Source of the DNA: Phoenix dactylifera | Lineage: Eukaryota; Streptophyta; Magnoliopsida; Arecales; Arecaceae | Assembly: GCF_009389715.1 (NCBI RefSeq) | Contig: NW_024067677.1 | Coordinates: forward strand, 1,116,001-1,180,000 | Length of the DNA stretch: 64,000 bases | Reading direction: 5' to 3' | In this document: positions 45,243 through 57,584 of the stretch, in pieces | Layout: every line of letters begins with the position of its first letter | Numbering within the stretch: the first letter of the stretch is position 1 | The notes under the pieces: generated by a model | Database searches by the model: none | The model's input: the letters and a program-made list of their open reading frames with translations, nothing else | What the model was told of the DNA's origin: nothing | Made by a program: the position numbers and the translations under genes

Positions 45243-45740
45243 TAGGGGTGTAAATGAGCGGAGCTTGATCCGACTTTGCTTTGGCCAAGCTTATTTAAAA
45301 TTAATTTCGTTCTTGAACTTTAAGATCAAGTTTGATTTGTTTATCATTATTTGGATCTGAATTCAAGCTTAACTAAACTGGACATGAGCCTAATTGATAA
45401 GCTTGATAAACCTAAATCAAACCAGAATCAATTCCAACTTGAATCAAGCTAGGTTCAAGCTTGAATCGTAGCTTAAATTCAACCTTGATTTAAGTTCAAA
45501 TTAACATTTAATTGATTCAAAGAATAAAACACACAAGTTAAAGCCTTAAACCAAGGTCCAGTATCTATATAATTGAGCCTTCTCGAACCGAGCCTAATCA
45601 AGCAAGTCGATTTAATTTCAGGCCTGTTTTGCCGGTTCACGCATGATTTGTTTAGCTTCAAACAAATTAAGCTTGATTCAAGTTTTTCCTGTGCTGAGCT
45701 AGAGACAAGCTTGAGCTGATCAGCTCGTTTGACAGCCTTA
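45243..45740. mobile_element. Short non-autonomous element with imperfect terminal inverted repeats
   Basis: The left end TTAGGGGTGTAAATGAGC and the right end (complement TAAGGCTGTCAAACGAGC) are imperfect inverted repeats. The interior is full of CAAGCTTGA-like motifs, giving strong secondary structure. Flanks TTGATGGT and TTGATAGA agree at six of eight positions, compatible with an old hAT-type 8-bp duplication. No transposase. Confidence 0.5.
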
Positions 45741-46339
45741 TTGATAGATGGTGAGTTGCAGAGTGAAAGCAGCAAACCATAAGATTATTGACATTGTTCA
45801 ACAACTTTCCTAATTTGCAGAGTGAAAGCAGCCTTAGTGCAACCATTTGCAGCAATATTGGGAAGACTTAACGGTCAAATTGCACAAATCTTCCATGCAA
45901 TTTTTTCGTTATTTTACCGAGTTTGTTTGAACTTTCCATGCTTTTGGGCTGAACTTGTTGCAGTTTTTCAAGCTTATAGAGAAACACATCCATCTTCTTC
46001 AACGTCTCTACATCAATCACCATTTTGTCTCATTGGGCATGCTGAGAATAGATTTTGCCTCAACACATAGAGCATAGGCTTGCAAGAACTAGGTAGAGAT
46101 CTGTTTTATTCCTGATTCTTTTAGATCCCTTGCATTTCGAAGGATCAAATCGGGCGTTTATAAATGTAGCTTGAATACTATGCCTAAGCTAGGTAGTGTC
46201 AATCAGTGCAAAATTACTATGGGCTCAAAATCTTAAAAGAAAAACTAATTCTGGCGCAACGAGGAGGAAAAAGAAAAAAAAATATAAATAGAAAGAAAAG
46301 AAAAGTTTGCAAATGTTATGGAACAAAAAGAAAGACATC
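45741..46339. other. Intergenic DNA
   Basis: A short local repeat (GCAGAGTGAAAGCAGC at about 45758 and 45818) is visible. No gene recognised. Confidence 0.45.
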
Positions 46340-46690
46340 TCATGTGGCTTGTTTGGGTCGCGATCTACATTCATCTTGAGGAGACTCAGCTACGGTGATC
46401 AAGTGAATTCGAGATCGATATAGCGATGCTGGCGGACAGTCATTACTCCGCGACATACTTAGACTAACGAGAGAGTGTGGCTTCTTCCGGACCACTCATG
46501 TCTACCGGAAGGTGAATATTGCTGCCAACTAGGTTGCCTCCTTTGCAGCTTATTATGTTGGAGAGTTTCTTTGGGAGAACCAAGTGTATGTTTCTTCTTC
46601 TCTTCGCCAGTTTTTTTTTTCTGATTTTGTTGGCTGCACTCATGCACGTTTTTTGTAAGGCACCATTATACCAAAAAAAAAAAAACAAGA
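46340..46690 (+). mobile_element. LINE 3' end relic with poly-A
   Basis: Broken translation contains H-V-Y-R-K-V-N-I-A-A-N and V-A-S-F-A-A-Y-Y-V-G, matching the RNase H tail of the LINE at 19489-21499. It ends in an A-run at about 46672-46685. Stops and shifts show it is dead. Confidence 0.65.
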
Positions 46691-47865
46691 AGAAAAAAAA
46701 GACACCCCTAATAATAAAAAGAGGAATATTATTTTGGTGCTTGCCCAATGTTGGGGGCCTCCTGAAATAGCATAAGAGGAAGCAATTCAATATCTCTGTA
46801 AACATAAAATCAATGCTTGAGCACTCAAGCCTCTTCCCTTATCCATAGATGGTATATATGGACTATTTACAACATAGAAATGGAGCCAAAATCAGGCCAA
46901 GCAGCACCATAAGAATAAAAAATTGTTTGCATATGGAACTTAATATGCCAATTGGAACCACACCATGTTCTATTTTGACGGCCTCTTTCTTAGTCATGTT
47001 GAAACTCATGAATGTCTTTATCATGGCTTTCTCTATCCCTAGGAATTATTGTTGAGATTCCCAATAGTTATTGTCAAAAAGGAATTGCCCATAGCCACGA
47101 AACTGCCAATAAGACAAATAATTTCATGCATCACTCTGTAGAAAAATTCACTATCGAAATTCTAATGTGGATAACTTCTTGAGTCATGTTTCTATTGACC
47201 ATCCTTGATTCTCTAGTAGTTTCACAGAAGCTAGCATCATGACTAATCCATGATCATTGCTCCAGATTTGGTAGAGCATCGTAAAACAGATCCCTTGTGC
47301 ATTCTTTTGTTTTATTGTTGTCTTCTTTTGTTTACAACCATGGCATCAACAAACATCTCAGTCCCTCTCCCCCCCAACTCCCTACACACATTATCTTATC
47401 AAGAAAATAAATATGCTTGCTCTAGAATCTTCAAGCTGAGTTTTGCTCATCATCCAAGCTTCTCATGCTTCACTATGAAACTGATGATGGCTCCTAAATA
47501 TTGTGCTGCTATTGGATGCTATCTCCCAATATAATTTGAAGCCATATGCTGCTTTATTGGGCAACAAAATATGGAAGATCTTGGTACATGAGTCCTTTTG
47601 CTGGATATAAAAATCTCCCTGTTTCTTGAGAAGCCTGAAAGAACTTCTACTATATATATATGCTAGAGCAGCTAGATTTTATTCCTATGTTTCACCATAC
47701 CAAGTCCATCATTTTGGTAGCTAAGAACAACCCACCAAGCGTATTACAAATCATATCGATCTTCTCACTTGATTCAGCTCTCATGGATAATCCTCATGTA
47801 ATGGAAGGCAAAGTTGGAAAGACATGAGTAAATGAAGCACTGCTAATTAACCTAAATTCCAATGT
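46691..47865. other. Intergenic DNA, nothing identified
   Basis: Open frames at 46849-47055 and 47250-47534 show no domain. The region looks like old repeat DNA. Confidence 0.4.
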
Positions 47866-47990
47866 TCATAGTCCTGTTTGAATCAAGAGAAAGTTGCCCA
47901 GGGCACTTCGAAACCTATTATTTACCGATTCTATTGTGTATATTCGTACTCGTAATATATGAAATATTCGTTTAAGTATAAAAAAAAATA
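47866..47990 (+). mobile_element. LINE C-terminal relic
   Basis: The frame reads L-P-R-A-L-R-N-L-L-F-T-D-S-I-V-Y-I-R-T-R-N-I then stop, the same tail as the relic at 37750-37951. An A-rich run follows near 47980-47993. Confidence 0.6.
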
Positions 47991-48213
47991 AATCAAGGGA
48001 GATGGTGACATTGCACGAAGCTCTCAAAAGAGTGGCATCTAGCGTTTTACCTGCGAGGTGATTCCGTGGCCCTTCCCTCTCCCCCCACCGCATCTCTTCC
48101 TTCCCATTAATTTAGGCTGCGTTGAGCTGGGGCCAGCTATTTTTGGGCATGACATTACCCAGCTTGAGAGCGAGGCTCTTTCTGGCTGGCTGCATGCATA
48201 ACTTAGGCCATAT

Positions 48214-48248
48214 GTGTACACACACACACACACACGTGTGTGTGTGTC
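48214..48248. repeat. (CA)n(TG)n perfect palindrome
   Basis: A CA run meets a GT run at ACGT, so the whole ~35 bp is self-complementary and could extrude as a cruciform or form Z-DNA. Confidence 0.85.
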
Positions 48249-48513
48249 TACATGTATACATAAGAAAAGATAATGGCTGTTAATTATAACTGTCTGTTAT
48301 AATGTAAATAACGACCATTATTTCTATACTCTAAATAATATATCATTTTTTAAATTCAAAATTTTTTATTAGATTTTTCTCATCTCAAAATGATTGTACG
48401 ATGATACAATCCAAAAGGAATTGTTTTTTGTGGATCCAATGAGAAGGCACATTTGTTATTGCAGCTAGTATCCTTTATAGACTCATCATAATAATCATTA
48501 TAAAAAAAAATTC

Positions 48514-50633
48514 TGTCATGCCCTCGACCCAAGGTTATGAACCGGAGTCGTGGCAACCGCTGCACCGCAAGCATACAGGATATTTCAATATGATAATCAT
48601 AAATATGCAGTAGAACAATTTAACTAATGATAAGCAAACTTTATTTCATTAACTAGTTCAACTTACAATGTCTCACGATTCTAACATTAATCTATTGTAA
48701 AATATCAATTTAAATAAACTCTAATATAAGATAACTTGTATCAAAGTTCTGCTAGTCGCTCTCTCATATTGAACACTTCGATATTGTACCAAAAAGAATC
48801 CGATAGGCTAGTTCTCTAAATCTGTAAAAAAACAAGAAATTGTATAATGAGCTAGATAATCTAGTTAGCAATGATCACTTTAGCTACACAAATTAAGCAA
48901 TCAAATAGATAATAATTTGTAGAAAATAGGCATATATACAATACTAATATACAAATCAAATTCTTCTTATAATCTTAAATTTTGTTTATGGATTCAAAAT
49001 CTTTCAAATATTCAATTCATCTTATTGATCCTGGGCTATGGCCACATCATCCTATGGCAGGGTTATAACACTCACTAATCTTCTTACGATGAGATGCGCA
49101 TCATTTTGCAGCAAAGTTATTCAGGATCGCTAGTCTGCTGGCGGCATGTCACTAATAATCTTGGATATAACCTTCTGGACAAATTATGTGCCAACATATT
49201 AGCCCCTATTCCTCAACATAGTCAAGTCGAAATTCAAATAGTTTTGGGTTTCATATTTTAGTTTTAAAATCATACAGAGTCAAAATCAATCAATCATATC
49301 CATAATAAGACATATATCATCATAATATTCTAAAATAATATTTTTTATAATAATATACTATCTATGGAATTTATGCATTATGAATAATACCACTCAAAAG
49401 TCATAAATATAATAATTTAATAATTACTGATAAATTTAAAAAAAGTGATATATTACTTACATTGCGAACGCAATCCAACTAGCATATCTAATTAATTCTA
49501 AAAATTCTTCTCAGAGGCTAATATAAAAGAAACATCTTTTTCATTAAAATTTCATCATAATTATATTTTTTTTAAAAAATAAAATTTTAAAATCGAAGAC
49601 CCTCATAGGGTTGACCAAGCGGGAGTGCTTGACCCTCTGGTCGGTCTGATCAAAGTGAAATTAATCGAATCATACTCGGATTAAGGCACAGATGGTTTAA
49701 CAAGGATCATGGCAATCAAATTTAATAGTATTCAGTAGGGGTCAAGGTGGAGGATGATACGCCGCTTGGCGACCTTAGGTCAGTGCCATTCACCAGGGTC
49801 CATTCAAAATTACTATGAAGAGTCCCTATTGGATCCAACAATTATCTTAGAGAGAGAGTAGAGAGAGAAAGTTCAAGTAGAGAGAAACAAAAGTCTTTCT
49901 CTAGCCAAGGAAGAAGAAAGAAGAGGAAAAGGGTGGCAGTGATGGCGCTTGGGTCAGGAGATCCCCGGCCGACCAATAGGCGCTCGACGGCGACTGCGGC
50001 CGACAGTACCAAAATAGATCAAAATAAGAGTTCCGACCCCTTAAATCATGAAATAGGGTAAACCCGAACTCTTGCCAAGGCCATAAGCCATTGTGGAGAA
50101 ACAGAAGGAGGTCTTGGCAACAAGCACCGGTGGTGAAACCCGCTAGAAATAGAAGAAACAGAGTTTGTTTCTGAAGACAGAGAAAAACAGGGCATTGCCT
50201 TTCTCGGCCAAATTCTGGCGATCAACGACTGGAATCTAAGTTTTAAAAGATCCGGAAGAAAGAGAAGAGGAGTAGCTTGATGGTGGCAAGGTCTTCATCG
50301 GTCTTGGTGGCAATTGGCCTTGGCGAAGGTGCGAACGTGATCGATGCTCGAAGAGAAAAATCGAGAAACACGCTAGCTATGAACTCTAATCGAAGTCGGT
50401 TCTCCGGTGAGGATGAGAGAGGACTCAGGGAGTGCCTCTAATAGGCTTGGGGGCAACTAGAATCCGACTTAGAGTCGGATTCCATCCGACGAGATCGGGA
50501 GGAAGAAAACTCTCATTGAGAGTCCTCTTCTCTCTAGGCACATGTGTGGCACGTGCCGATTTCTCTTTTCTTTTATAGGCCCAAATTGATTAGGTCAGTC
50601 AAGTGGACCAGCCCTATTTTACTGGGTCTCACA
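48514..50633 (-). mobile_element. Solo LTR, 2.12 kb
   Basis: The sequence starts TGTCATGCCCTCGACCC and ends GGGTCTCACA, flanked on both sides by AATTC (48509-48513 and 50634-50638). There is no internal coding domain, primer site or second LTR, which fits unequal recombination between two LTRs. A TATA-like GCCTATAAAA on the minus strand (50580-50571) suggests minus orientation. The superfamily cannot be told from the LTR alone. Confidence 0.8.
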
Positions 50634-50638
50634 AATTC

Positions 50639-51909
50639 TTTTAATTTAGAAGGTTGAAATTTTACTTGTTGAGGCAAAAATGTCATTCAACACCTTTATG
50701 TGACCTGCCTAACCTATTATTCAAGCGAACTCAAACTTGCCTTATGACACTATAGGCTAAGCACAAACTGGATCAGCATGTGGCACCACGATATTAGCCT
50801 AGTGTCATCAAAAAGGAATTCCCATGGTTCATGGTATTCTGTCGAGATCGTCATGTTATTATTAGTAGCCTCTAGTAAAACATATAATGCAAATGCTCCA
50901 CTTAGTTGGATAAGGTTCCGCATGATACTCTTTCTTGAATGTCTTTTTTAAATTAAAATACTCTCCACATTGGAATACTATTAGATGATTAAGAGAGTAA
51001 GAAGGCAAGAAGCGCATCAATCCAAATTAAGAGTGGGCATATTGATACCAATCAACACTGAATAAAAAAATATACATTATACCGCTGATATTTTATACGT
51101 TTTCAAGATCATAGCCATGAATTATATATATAGTTCCCTGTTCTAGATCATGGAATCAATAAGGACAAGAAAACCAGGGCAACGTAACGGGCCAAAAGCC
51201 TTTACTTCTCCGTTAGGTGCATCGAAATTCGTTTTGCTACAGTTGCAAAACTCATAAGGCGAGCTGGAATGCAGAGTGACAGAGAAAAGTTTACAAACGC
51301 AGAAGAAGGTGCGAGGAAACAAGAACAGCCTGTCCCAAGACACAAATCAAACAAACAAAACTCTTCCATACTCCATTTCCTCTTCTCTTGGCTGCCGTCT
51401 TCTCATGGCAAGCCACCGGTCTTATTGGGTACAAGAAGAATATAAAAAACAAAATACAAGAAAGAAAATTTTTTAGTGAAAAGCATGAAGAATTTTTATT
51501 CATGGATGCTAGAATGGTACAAAAGGCTCTCAATGGCTTGTGCATGCCAAGACTGTAGTCATAGATATAAAGATAACTCTTAGCTTATCACTCTTAGTTT
51601 ACTTGAGATGCCTCCTTAATTTTTCAAAATATTTCATACTGGAATCGTACAACTTCTAAACTTATAACTAATATTAATATTAATTGTAAGCCCGTAGAAT
51701 TAAAAATTAATTTCTAACAAGTCCCCGAGAGCAACTTCCTGGCCTTGGTCATGCGAATCGCCGATTTCCCAAGCCGTCGACTCGAGGGCGTGACCTATAT
51801 ATATATAGCATGAACTCCATGTTAGAAAGATGAGCAGAGCTGAAGCCAAGGAAGCAAAACCTGAGAGAGAGGAAGCAAGGGGCATGATATAATGGTGGAG
51901 ACTACTGTC
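50639..51909. other. Intergenic DNA; 3' flank of the candidate peptide gene
   Basis: No clear gene. The minus-strand 61-codon frame 51700-51885 begins with a hydrophobic signal-like stretch and lies just 24 bases after the stop of the candidate peptide gene on the same strand, but it has no other recognisable feature. Confidence 0.4.
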
Positions 51910-52188
51910 TTACTTGTTCTGGGTGGGATTCGAGCGAGAGGGCGGTATCGTCCTGAAGCTCACTCCTGCCTGCTTGATGGGCATTGCCGAGCCATCGACC
52001 TTCATGTCCTGGCGCTGTTTAGCTTGAATTATCCCAGGAAGTTGCCTCCGACCTGCTCCACTAGTGCTCTCAGCAGTCCCACACCACGGAGAGTATGAAG
52101 AAGAGCTCACGAAGAACATTGACACCAAAGCGAGTATGAGCGCTAGAGTTGCCGTGCCTAACAGAGAACTCAGTACTCTCTCCTTCAT
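51910..52188 (-). CDS. Candidate small secreted peptide precursor
   Basis: A 92-codon frame with its first ATG at 52188. Residues 1-36 form a convincing signal peptide (basic start, then a long hydrophobic run A-L-I-L-A-L-V-S-M-F-F-V, ending near S-P-W-C). The middle is hydrophilic and variable-looking, with a basic R-R pair. The last residues are FRTIPPSRSNPTQNK. This Pro/Asn-rich C-terminus at the very end of a short secreted protein is the layout of plant signalling peptide precursors. P-S-x-x-N-P-T-x-N resembles some CLE boxes, I-P-P-S resembles IDA, and F-R-x-x-x-P recalls CEP. None matches fully, so the class is open. The central Gly expected in CLE is absent. It may also be an unrelated short open frame. 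Confidence 0.45.
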   Translation of the reverse strand: MKERVLSSLLGTATLALILALVSMFFVSSSSYSPWCGTAESTSGAGRRQLPGIIQAKQRQDMKVDGSAMPIKQAGVSFRTIPPSRSNPTQNK

Positions 52189-52559
52189 TCTCTCTTCTTT
52201 GAGCTTGACTATGAGCAAACTGAGCTAGTTGGAAGGAAGGAAGGAAGACAGCTGATTCAAAAGAGTGGATGAGGGTGTAGGCCGGCTACTCTTCGGATTT
52301 ATGTTGGAATTCTGTGGCTTTTCTTAATTTTTTATTACTGTATGCGGACAGGAGATCATGTGTTTGACTGTCATCGAGAGCTTTTTTTCTAACAATTTTT
52401 GGTAAGAATCTAAAGCGTGTTGCCATCTTCCATCCCTGCTTAATTTAACTGGCTCGTCATGTGATCTAGGCACATGATTTTAAAATTTTGGTTTTTGGTT
52501 TTTGCCGAAGTTTCTGCCTCGATCCAGCATTAATTCCAACCTTCTTTTATGTTAACACA
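52189..52559 (-). promoter_or_regulatory. Upstream region of the candidate peptide gene
   Basis: It contains a GGAA-repeat near 52230-52250 close to the start. No certain TATA box. Otherwise nothing recognised. Confidence 0.3.
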
Positions 52560-52930
52560 TATAAAAAAAGAAAAATGAAAAAAAAATTTATATTTCTATT
52601 TCATAATATTCGGTACATCTCAGAGGTTACATATACTCGTGTACAAACTCTATACAAAAAAATAATATACATTAATATAAAATTATGCTAATAAAAAAAA
52701 TACCTGTTAATATAAGTTGTTATGTGATTCCTAAAATTACTATAGCAATATCACGTTAATAAAAAAAAATAATACTGACTGATATCAATACGGAAGCATA
52801 CCAACAAAGAAAAATAATACTAACCGATACAGGATCACACAAAATAATAATAATATAGGCTGATATAGATTGTTATTTGATCCTTAAAATTATGTTAATA
52901 CAAGTTATTATATTTGTCGTCCAAATCAAA
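52560..52930 (-). mobile_element. LTR fragment related to the TRIM at 35758-36410
   Basis: It shares, in the same order, CGGTACATCTCAG, TATACTCGTGTACAAACTCTAT, AATAATATA and TTGTTATGTGATTCCTAAAATT with the right LTR at about 36120-36400. No partner copy or primer site is nearby, so it is a solo or broken LTR. Confidence 0.6.
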
Positions 52931-53819
52931 AAAAGAAGAAAGACACTTCATTGTTTGCATCGATTCAAATTTTGATTGGGATAATCAATAGTTTTTTAAC
53001 TAGCTGAGTAATCGTGGTCCAACTTCTAGTCAATTTATCGATCCAATCCTCTCCTCTAAACATCTCTTAGCCCCTTTTTTTTTTCCGCATCAAATCCATT
53101 TTACCCACTTTTATCATCCTCTAGTCCTCTCACTATTACTCTCCTCTAGTTGGATCCAAAGGCGGCTCGTCTCTTCATAAAAAGAGCAGATTCTCCCATT
53201 TTTGTGCCCTCACTGTCAACAGATTATAAAGCCTTTGTCCATCAAAGAAGGCTAGGTTACCGATATTGACATCATCAATAAAATCTCAGTGATTCTAGTC
53301 AATTTGTACTATATATGAACTGCCGTTTTTACCAAAATAAATAAATAAATTGATGATGTGAAATTGGATTAGGCGTTCAATCACATGCCTAGGGCCATAA
53401 GAGAGCATGCAGGTGCAGGCAAACTTGAATGGCATTAATGTTGTGGATTCCTGTGTGGAAGGGGCAGGAGAGGAGAAAACAAGCTGTTCACGTCGTTGGA
53501 ACTTTGTTTTCCTACACCAATCAAACCAACATCGATCAATCACTTTAGGGGATAAGATTTTGGCGAATATTGAAGAACAGATCTGGAAAGAAAGAGCAAA
53601 AGAGCAATGCTATGGTCCCGCAGAAAATCGCTTGGCTGTGTCTTGCACCATTCACTTTGCTTCATTATATTGCAGATGCCAATTCAACACCTGCTGAGCG
53701 ACTTTTCAAGTTAAAACGTTGAGTTACTAAGACATTTTTTAGTGCCTTTTCCGAGCTACGACCATACCACAGCTTTAGAAAAAAAAAAATTACAGTAGCA
53801 TTCAACAATACTACCATGA
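52931..53819. other. Intergenic DNA
   Basis: The plus open frame 53407-53697 has no domain. Nothing else recognised. Confidence 0.4.
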
Positions 53820-53943
53820 GACGAGCTTCTCAGGCTTGAATGGGGGATCACTGGCGCTTACTTGGCGTACTATATATGGTTGGACAGGAATGCTCGGATC
53901 TTTGAGGATGAACAGATACCCTTGAGGGTTGTGGCGGAGAGAG
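53820..53943 (+). mobile_element. LINE fragment, left part, interrupted by copia element 2
   Basis: It translates as G-I-T-G-A-Y-L-A-Y-Y-I-W-L-D-R-N-A-R-I-F-E-D and ends R-V-V-A-E-R. This aligns with A-C-T-A-Y-Q-I-W-L-A-R-N-G-R-I-F-G-D...V-M-E-R in the LINE at 19489-21499. The final GAGAG (53939-53943) is the copia target duplication. The continuation is found at 63671 onward. Confidence 0.85.
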
Positions 53944-56019
53944 TGTTAGATGTATGCCCTAGAAGCCAATCTGGCTGACACATTATTAATTCTAGGGACA
54001 TAATTTTGTACTTGACTATTTATTATTAAATAAATAAAAGGCATCTTTTCATTCATATTGTTTATGTGTCTATGAATCGTCCAAGAAATTAATAAGATGA
54101 TGATACATATTCTCAAGAGTTGAGAATTTGAGCCATGTGTCATTGGTGATTAGTTTCTAAATGCTCCTGATCAATGGATCATCACGAGGACGGTGATCGA
54201 TCCGATCAGTGCACAGATCACTTTCCTTCTGGATGGACGAGACTTGAGTCCACAGTGTAGGGACACTGAAGTGATAGTGCATGTGCTTGTTAGAGAACAA
54301 GGGTACTGAGCGTGACCAAGACAAGAAGTCACTTCGATGTCTATCAACTCGTCAGTGACTTGCTTGATGTTGCAGTAGTGTGACTGGTCCTTTGACCTGC
54401 GGTGCTTCGGCTACTCACAGTGAGGTTATTGTAGTTTGACTGCACACATACATGGTCTCTAGCCATATGGGTCCATGCAGTGTAGATTGGCTGCAGTAAG
54501 TTTACTGTAGGAGTAGGGTATGCACCTATATGGAATCTATCGACCTTGATAGATAAGGAGAGATCCTATGTGATTTATAAGACTGAGTTCGTAAGACCTC
54601 GGCCGGGGCAGTATGCACAGTGGAGAAAGAGTTTTCCACTCTCGAACTTAAGTCGAATAAATTTTGACATATGACAGACGAAGGGGTTTGACGAGTTATC
54701 CATGACCTCCGTCTTGTAGTGATCCACGATAGAAGGACTGTAACACATGACAACTGCACCTAGAGGTTCATCATTCTATTCTGCTGGGTAGCCACTACAT
54801 GCTGCTAGGTGTCACTGGTGGATGGTGGGACTCATAGGGATTATCTTGATGATCGATAAACCCTAATGAGTTGAGTTGGAATCGTTCCAACCCATTGAAA
54901 GGAGTTTTCAATGATACTGAGATGGAGATCTCAATATGTCTCATTACCAGTCAGATTAGAACCTATGAGGTCACACACATTAGAGGTTCTGATTATTAGG
55001 ATTGTCGATTTGTGATTTGGAATCACAATGTCAATTGTCAATAAGATTGATGTACAAAATAACCCACTAAGAGTTAGTGAGTTAAATGGAAGAATTAAAT
55101 AATTATAATTAGATTATAATTAAGTTTTTTATTGCTGATTAATTAAGTCAAATTATGATGGGTCTGATCCAAAAGAAATTTGACTCAAATCCTAGTCAAG
55201 AGTTGGCTAGATCGAGTCCCAAAAATCCTACCTAAATTCAGCCTTTTTCTTTATATGGAGCCTCCCTTTTAATGCCCTATTTTGAGGAGTCAAGGGGCAG
55301 CCAAGAGGGCAAGAAGGAGCGTGGACCCCTCTCCTTCTTTGCTGGCATACGCCAATGCCAAAAAAAAAGAGGAGGCGCCAAGGAATCCTAGTGGGACTAG
55401 GACCCTTGGCGCCTAGGGTTTTGAACCCTATAAATGGTAGCCCCACGTCCCATGCTTTGATGATAAGAACTTCTCCCAGCCGTGGGGCAGCAAGAAGGAT
55501 TTTTGGGGATTTTTAAATCAGCAAATAGGGAGAGAAAAGAATAAAAAAAGATGAAGGGTTTTCTTCTTCCTTTTGAAGGCTGCACAAGGTGGGATCCTTG
55601 TGATTTCTTCTTCCTTCTTCTTCGACACCCAAGAGAGGCTTTTGCAAGGAGCTAGCACCCCAGTGAAGCCCCATCTCTGATCTTCAGCAACCTCGTGTGG
55701 ATACTTGTAGAGGCCGGACGTTTGTGCGGCTATAAGGAACCAAACCACGATCATCGGTTGCGGTGTTCTTCTACCCGCACAAAGGTGAAGATGAGATCTT
55801 CATTTGAAATTTTATATTTCTGATTTTCTAGTAGTTTAACAATTCATAATTAATTATTAGATCTTAGTTTAGTCCCCATCTTAATTCAAAAGGGTTCTGA
55901 ATCGTTTTGATTCAGAAAAATTTTGAAATCTACCCGATCCTGTTCCGGCGTATGCGATGCACCGGGCCCGGCATGCGGATTCCGCCGCGAACGTCGCGCC
56001 GCTGTGGGGCAATCCAATA
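53944..56019 (+). repeat. 5' LTR of copia element 2
   Basis: 2076 bp, starting TGTTAGATGTATGCC and ending CAATCCAATA. The end is TA rather than the usual CA in both LTRs, so the change predates this insertion. Confidence 0.95.
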
Positions 56020-57584
56020 GTGGTATCAGAGCCAGGTTTTGGGGATCCAATTAAGATAATAGTTAATTAATTATGAATTAGTTCTGATTTTTTAATTATT
56101 ATGCATGCTGAAAAATTCTGCGTGCTGAAATTTCGTGTTGCTGAAAATTTTCAGCATGCTGATTTTGTTAGATCGATCATGCGATGTTAGTTTTAAAATT
56201 ATGATATGATTATGATGTTTAAAATTAAGGTATTGCATGATCTGGATCTCAGATGGTTGCATAATAAAATTAAAATCAGATTAGATAAAATCATGCATGA
56301 GATGCATGTGGTGATGATCATAGGATTCAAACCCTTTTGGTATCGAATGTAATGACCTGCGATGTGATCTGTAATGTCATGTAATTTTGCAGATGCTTGC
56401 ATGCATCTTATTTAATATTTTGAGAGGCCTGTGTGCCTCCTAAAAGGGAGATGTAATTTATTTTTATTTTTATTTTATATCTAGTTGTATTTCTGTGATG
56501 TGATGTACGTCAACGATCAAATCAAAGATGATGCATGAGATGAGCAGGGGTCTAAGCGGCTGATGGCGATTGGATCAAGAGTTGGTCAAGGATCGAATCA
56601 AGGAGGCTTGGAACCAATTCAAGAGTTGAAGACCAGTTGATCGATTGACGTGCATGTGCTTGTAATACGACCTAACTAGAATCCATGATCATCACCTATT
56701 TAAATTTTAGCTTTAATTATTGCTGCGATCATAACTGCCTGCAATGTGCCGTTTGCATGTGATGTGAATGAGAGTCGGGTAGATAGGTTTACATGTGATG
56801 TAGCAAACCCAATTGAGACCTAAATTAAAACCTCCTCAATCAAGTCGAGAGTGAACCGACATGAGCAAGTCATATTAGATTAATTGATCTAATTGGTGTC
56901 TAGGAAAGCATTAAAGGTGGTTACTTAATTAGGACCTTACTCTCTGAGTAAGGGGAGCCTCCCACCTACTTACCTGGCCAATTGTTCGATTACCTCTTAT
57001 GAAGAGCTCAAGTTGGAAATACTAAGACCTGATTAACCAATATTAAGTCAATAGGTCTTCCACTGTAGTAGAGCTGCTAAGGCCTTTCTGATGTTGATTT
57101 GTCTCGGCTGGACACAGTGGTCAAGTTGCATCGGGGGGCTGGACCTCTCTATAGACATGAGATGTTGTAGGGTAAAGGTGGGGTTGGGCACCAATAACTG
57201 TTAGGTGAGGACCCAATGACGACTTTATTCCTACGGTTATACGGTGGGTCTGACTTAACTAAAAAATGGGACCAATAACTATTAGGTGAGGTTTTCATGG
57301 CTTAGAGACCAAGTTACACTGCAACATGTTTCAGAAGCATTGTACAAGAGTTGTACATTCATCAATCTATGTGTCACCAATAACTGTTAGGTGAGGTGGC
57401 ATGTAAATTGATGGGACCGCAGTACCCACTAGAAACCCTAGTCGTGTGGGATTTCCGTTTTTCTACCAGGGGAGTGTGAGGAATTCGAGAAAATAGTGGG
57501 AGTTACATTTGTTCTAAAAGACCTTAGAACAGATTAGAATCAAGTACAAAAGTCTAACTAGAATCTTTACTCTCTGCAGATACA
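56020..57584 (+). other. Leader of copia element 2
   Basis: It contains the primer-binding site at 56021-56033 and no long open frame. A 21-base motif beginning ACCAATAACT and ending TTAGGTGAGG occurs three times (57190-57210, 57271-57291, 57376-57396), the middle copy with one substitution. Confidence 0.85.

Noticed and set aside
46849..47534. Open frames between two LINE tails
   Set aside because: No recognisable motif in any frame; insufficient evidence for a gene.
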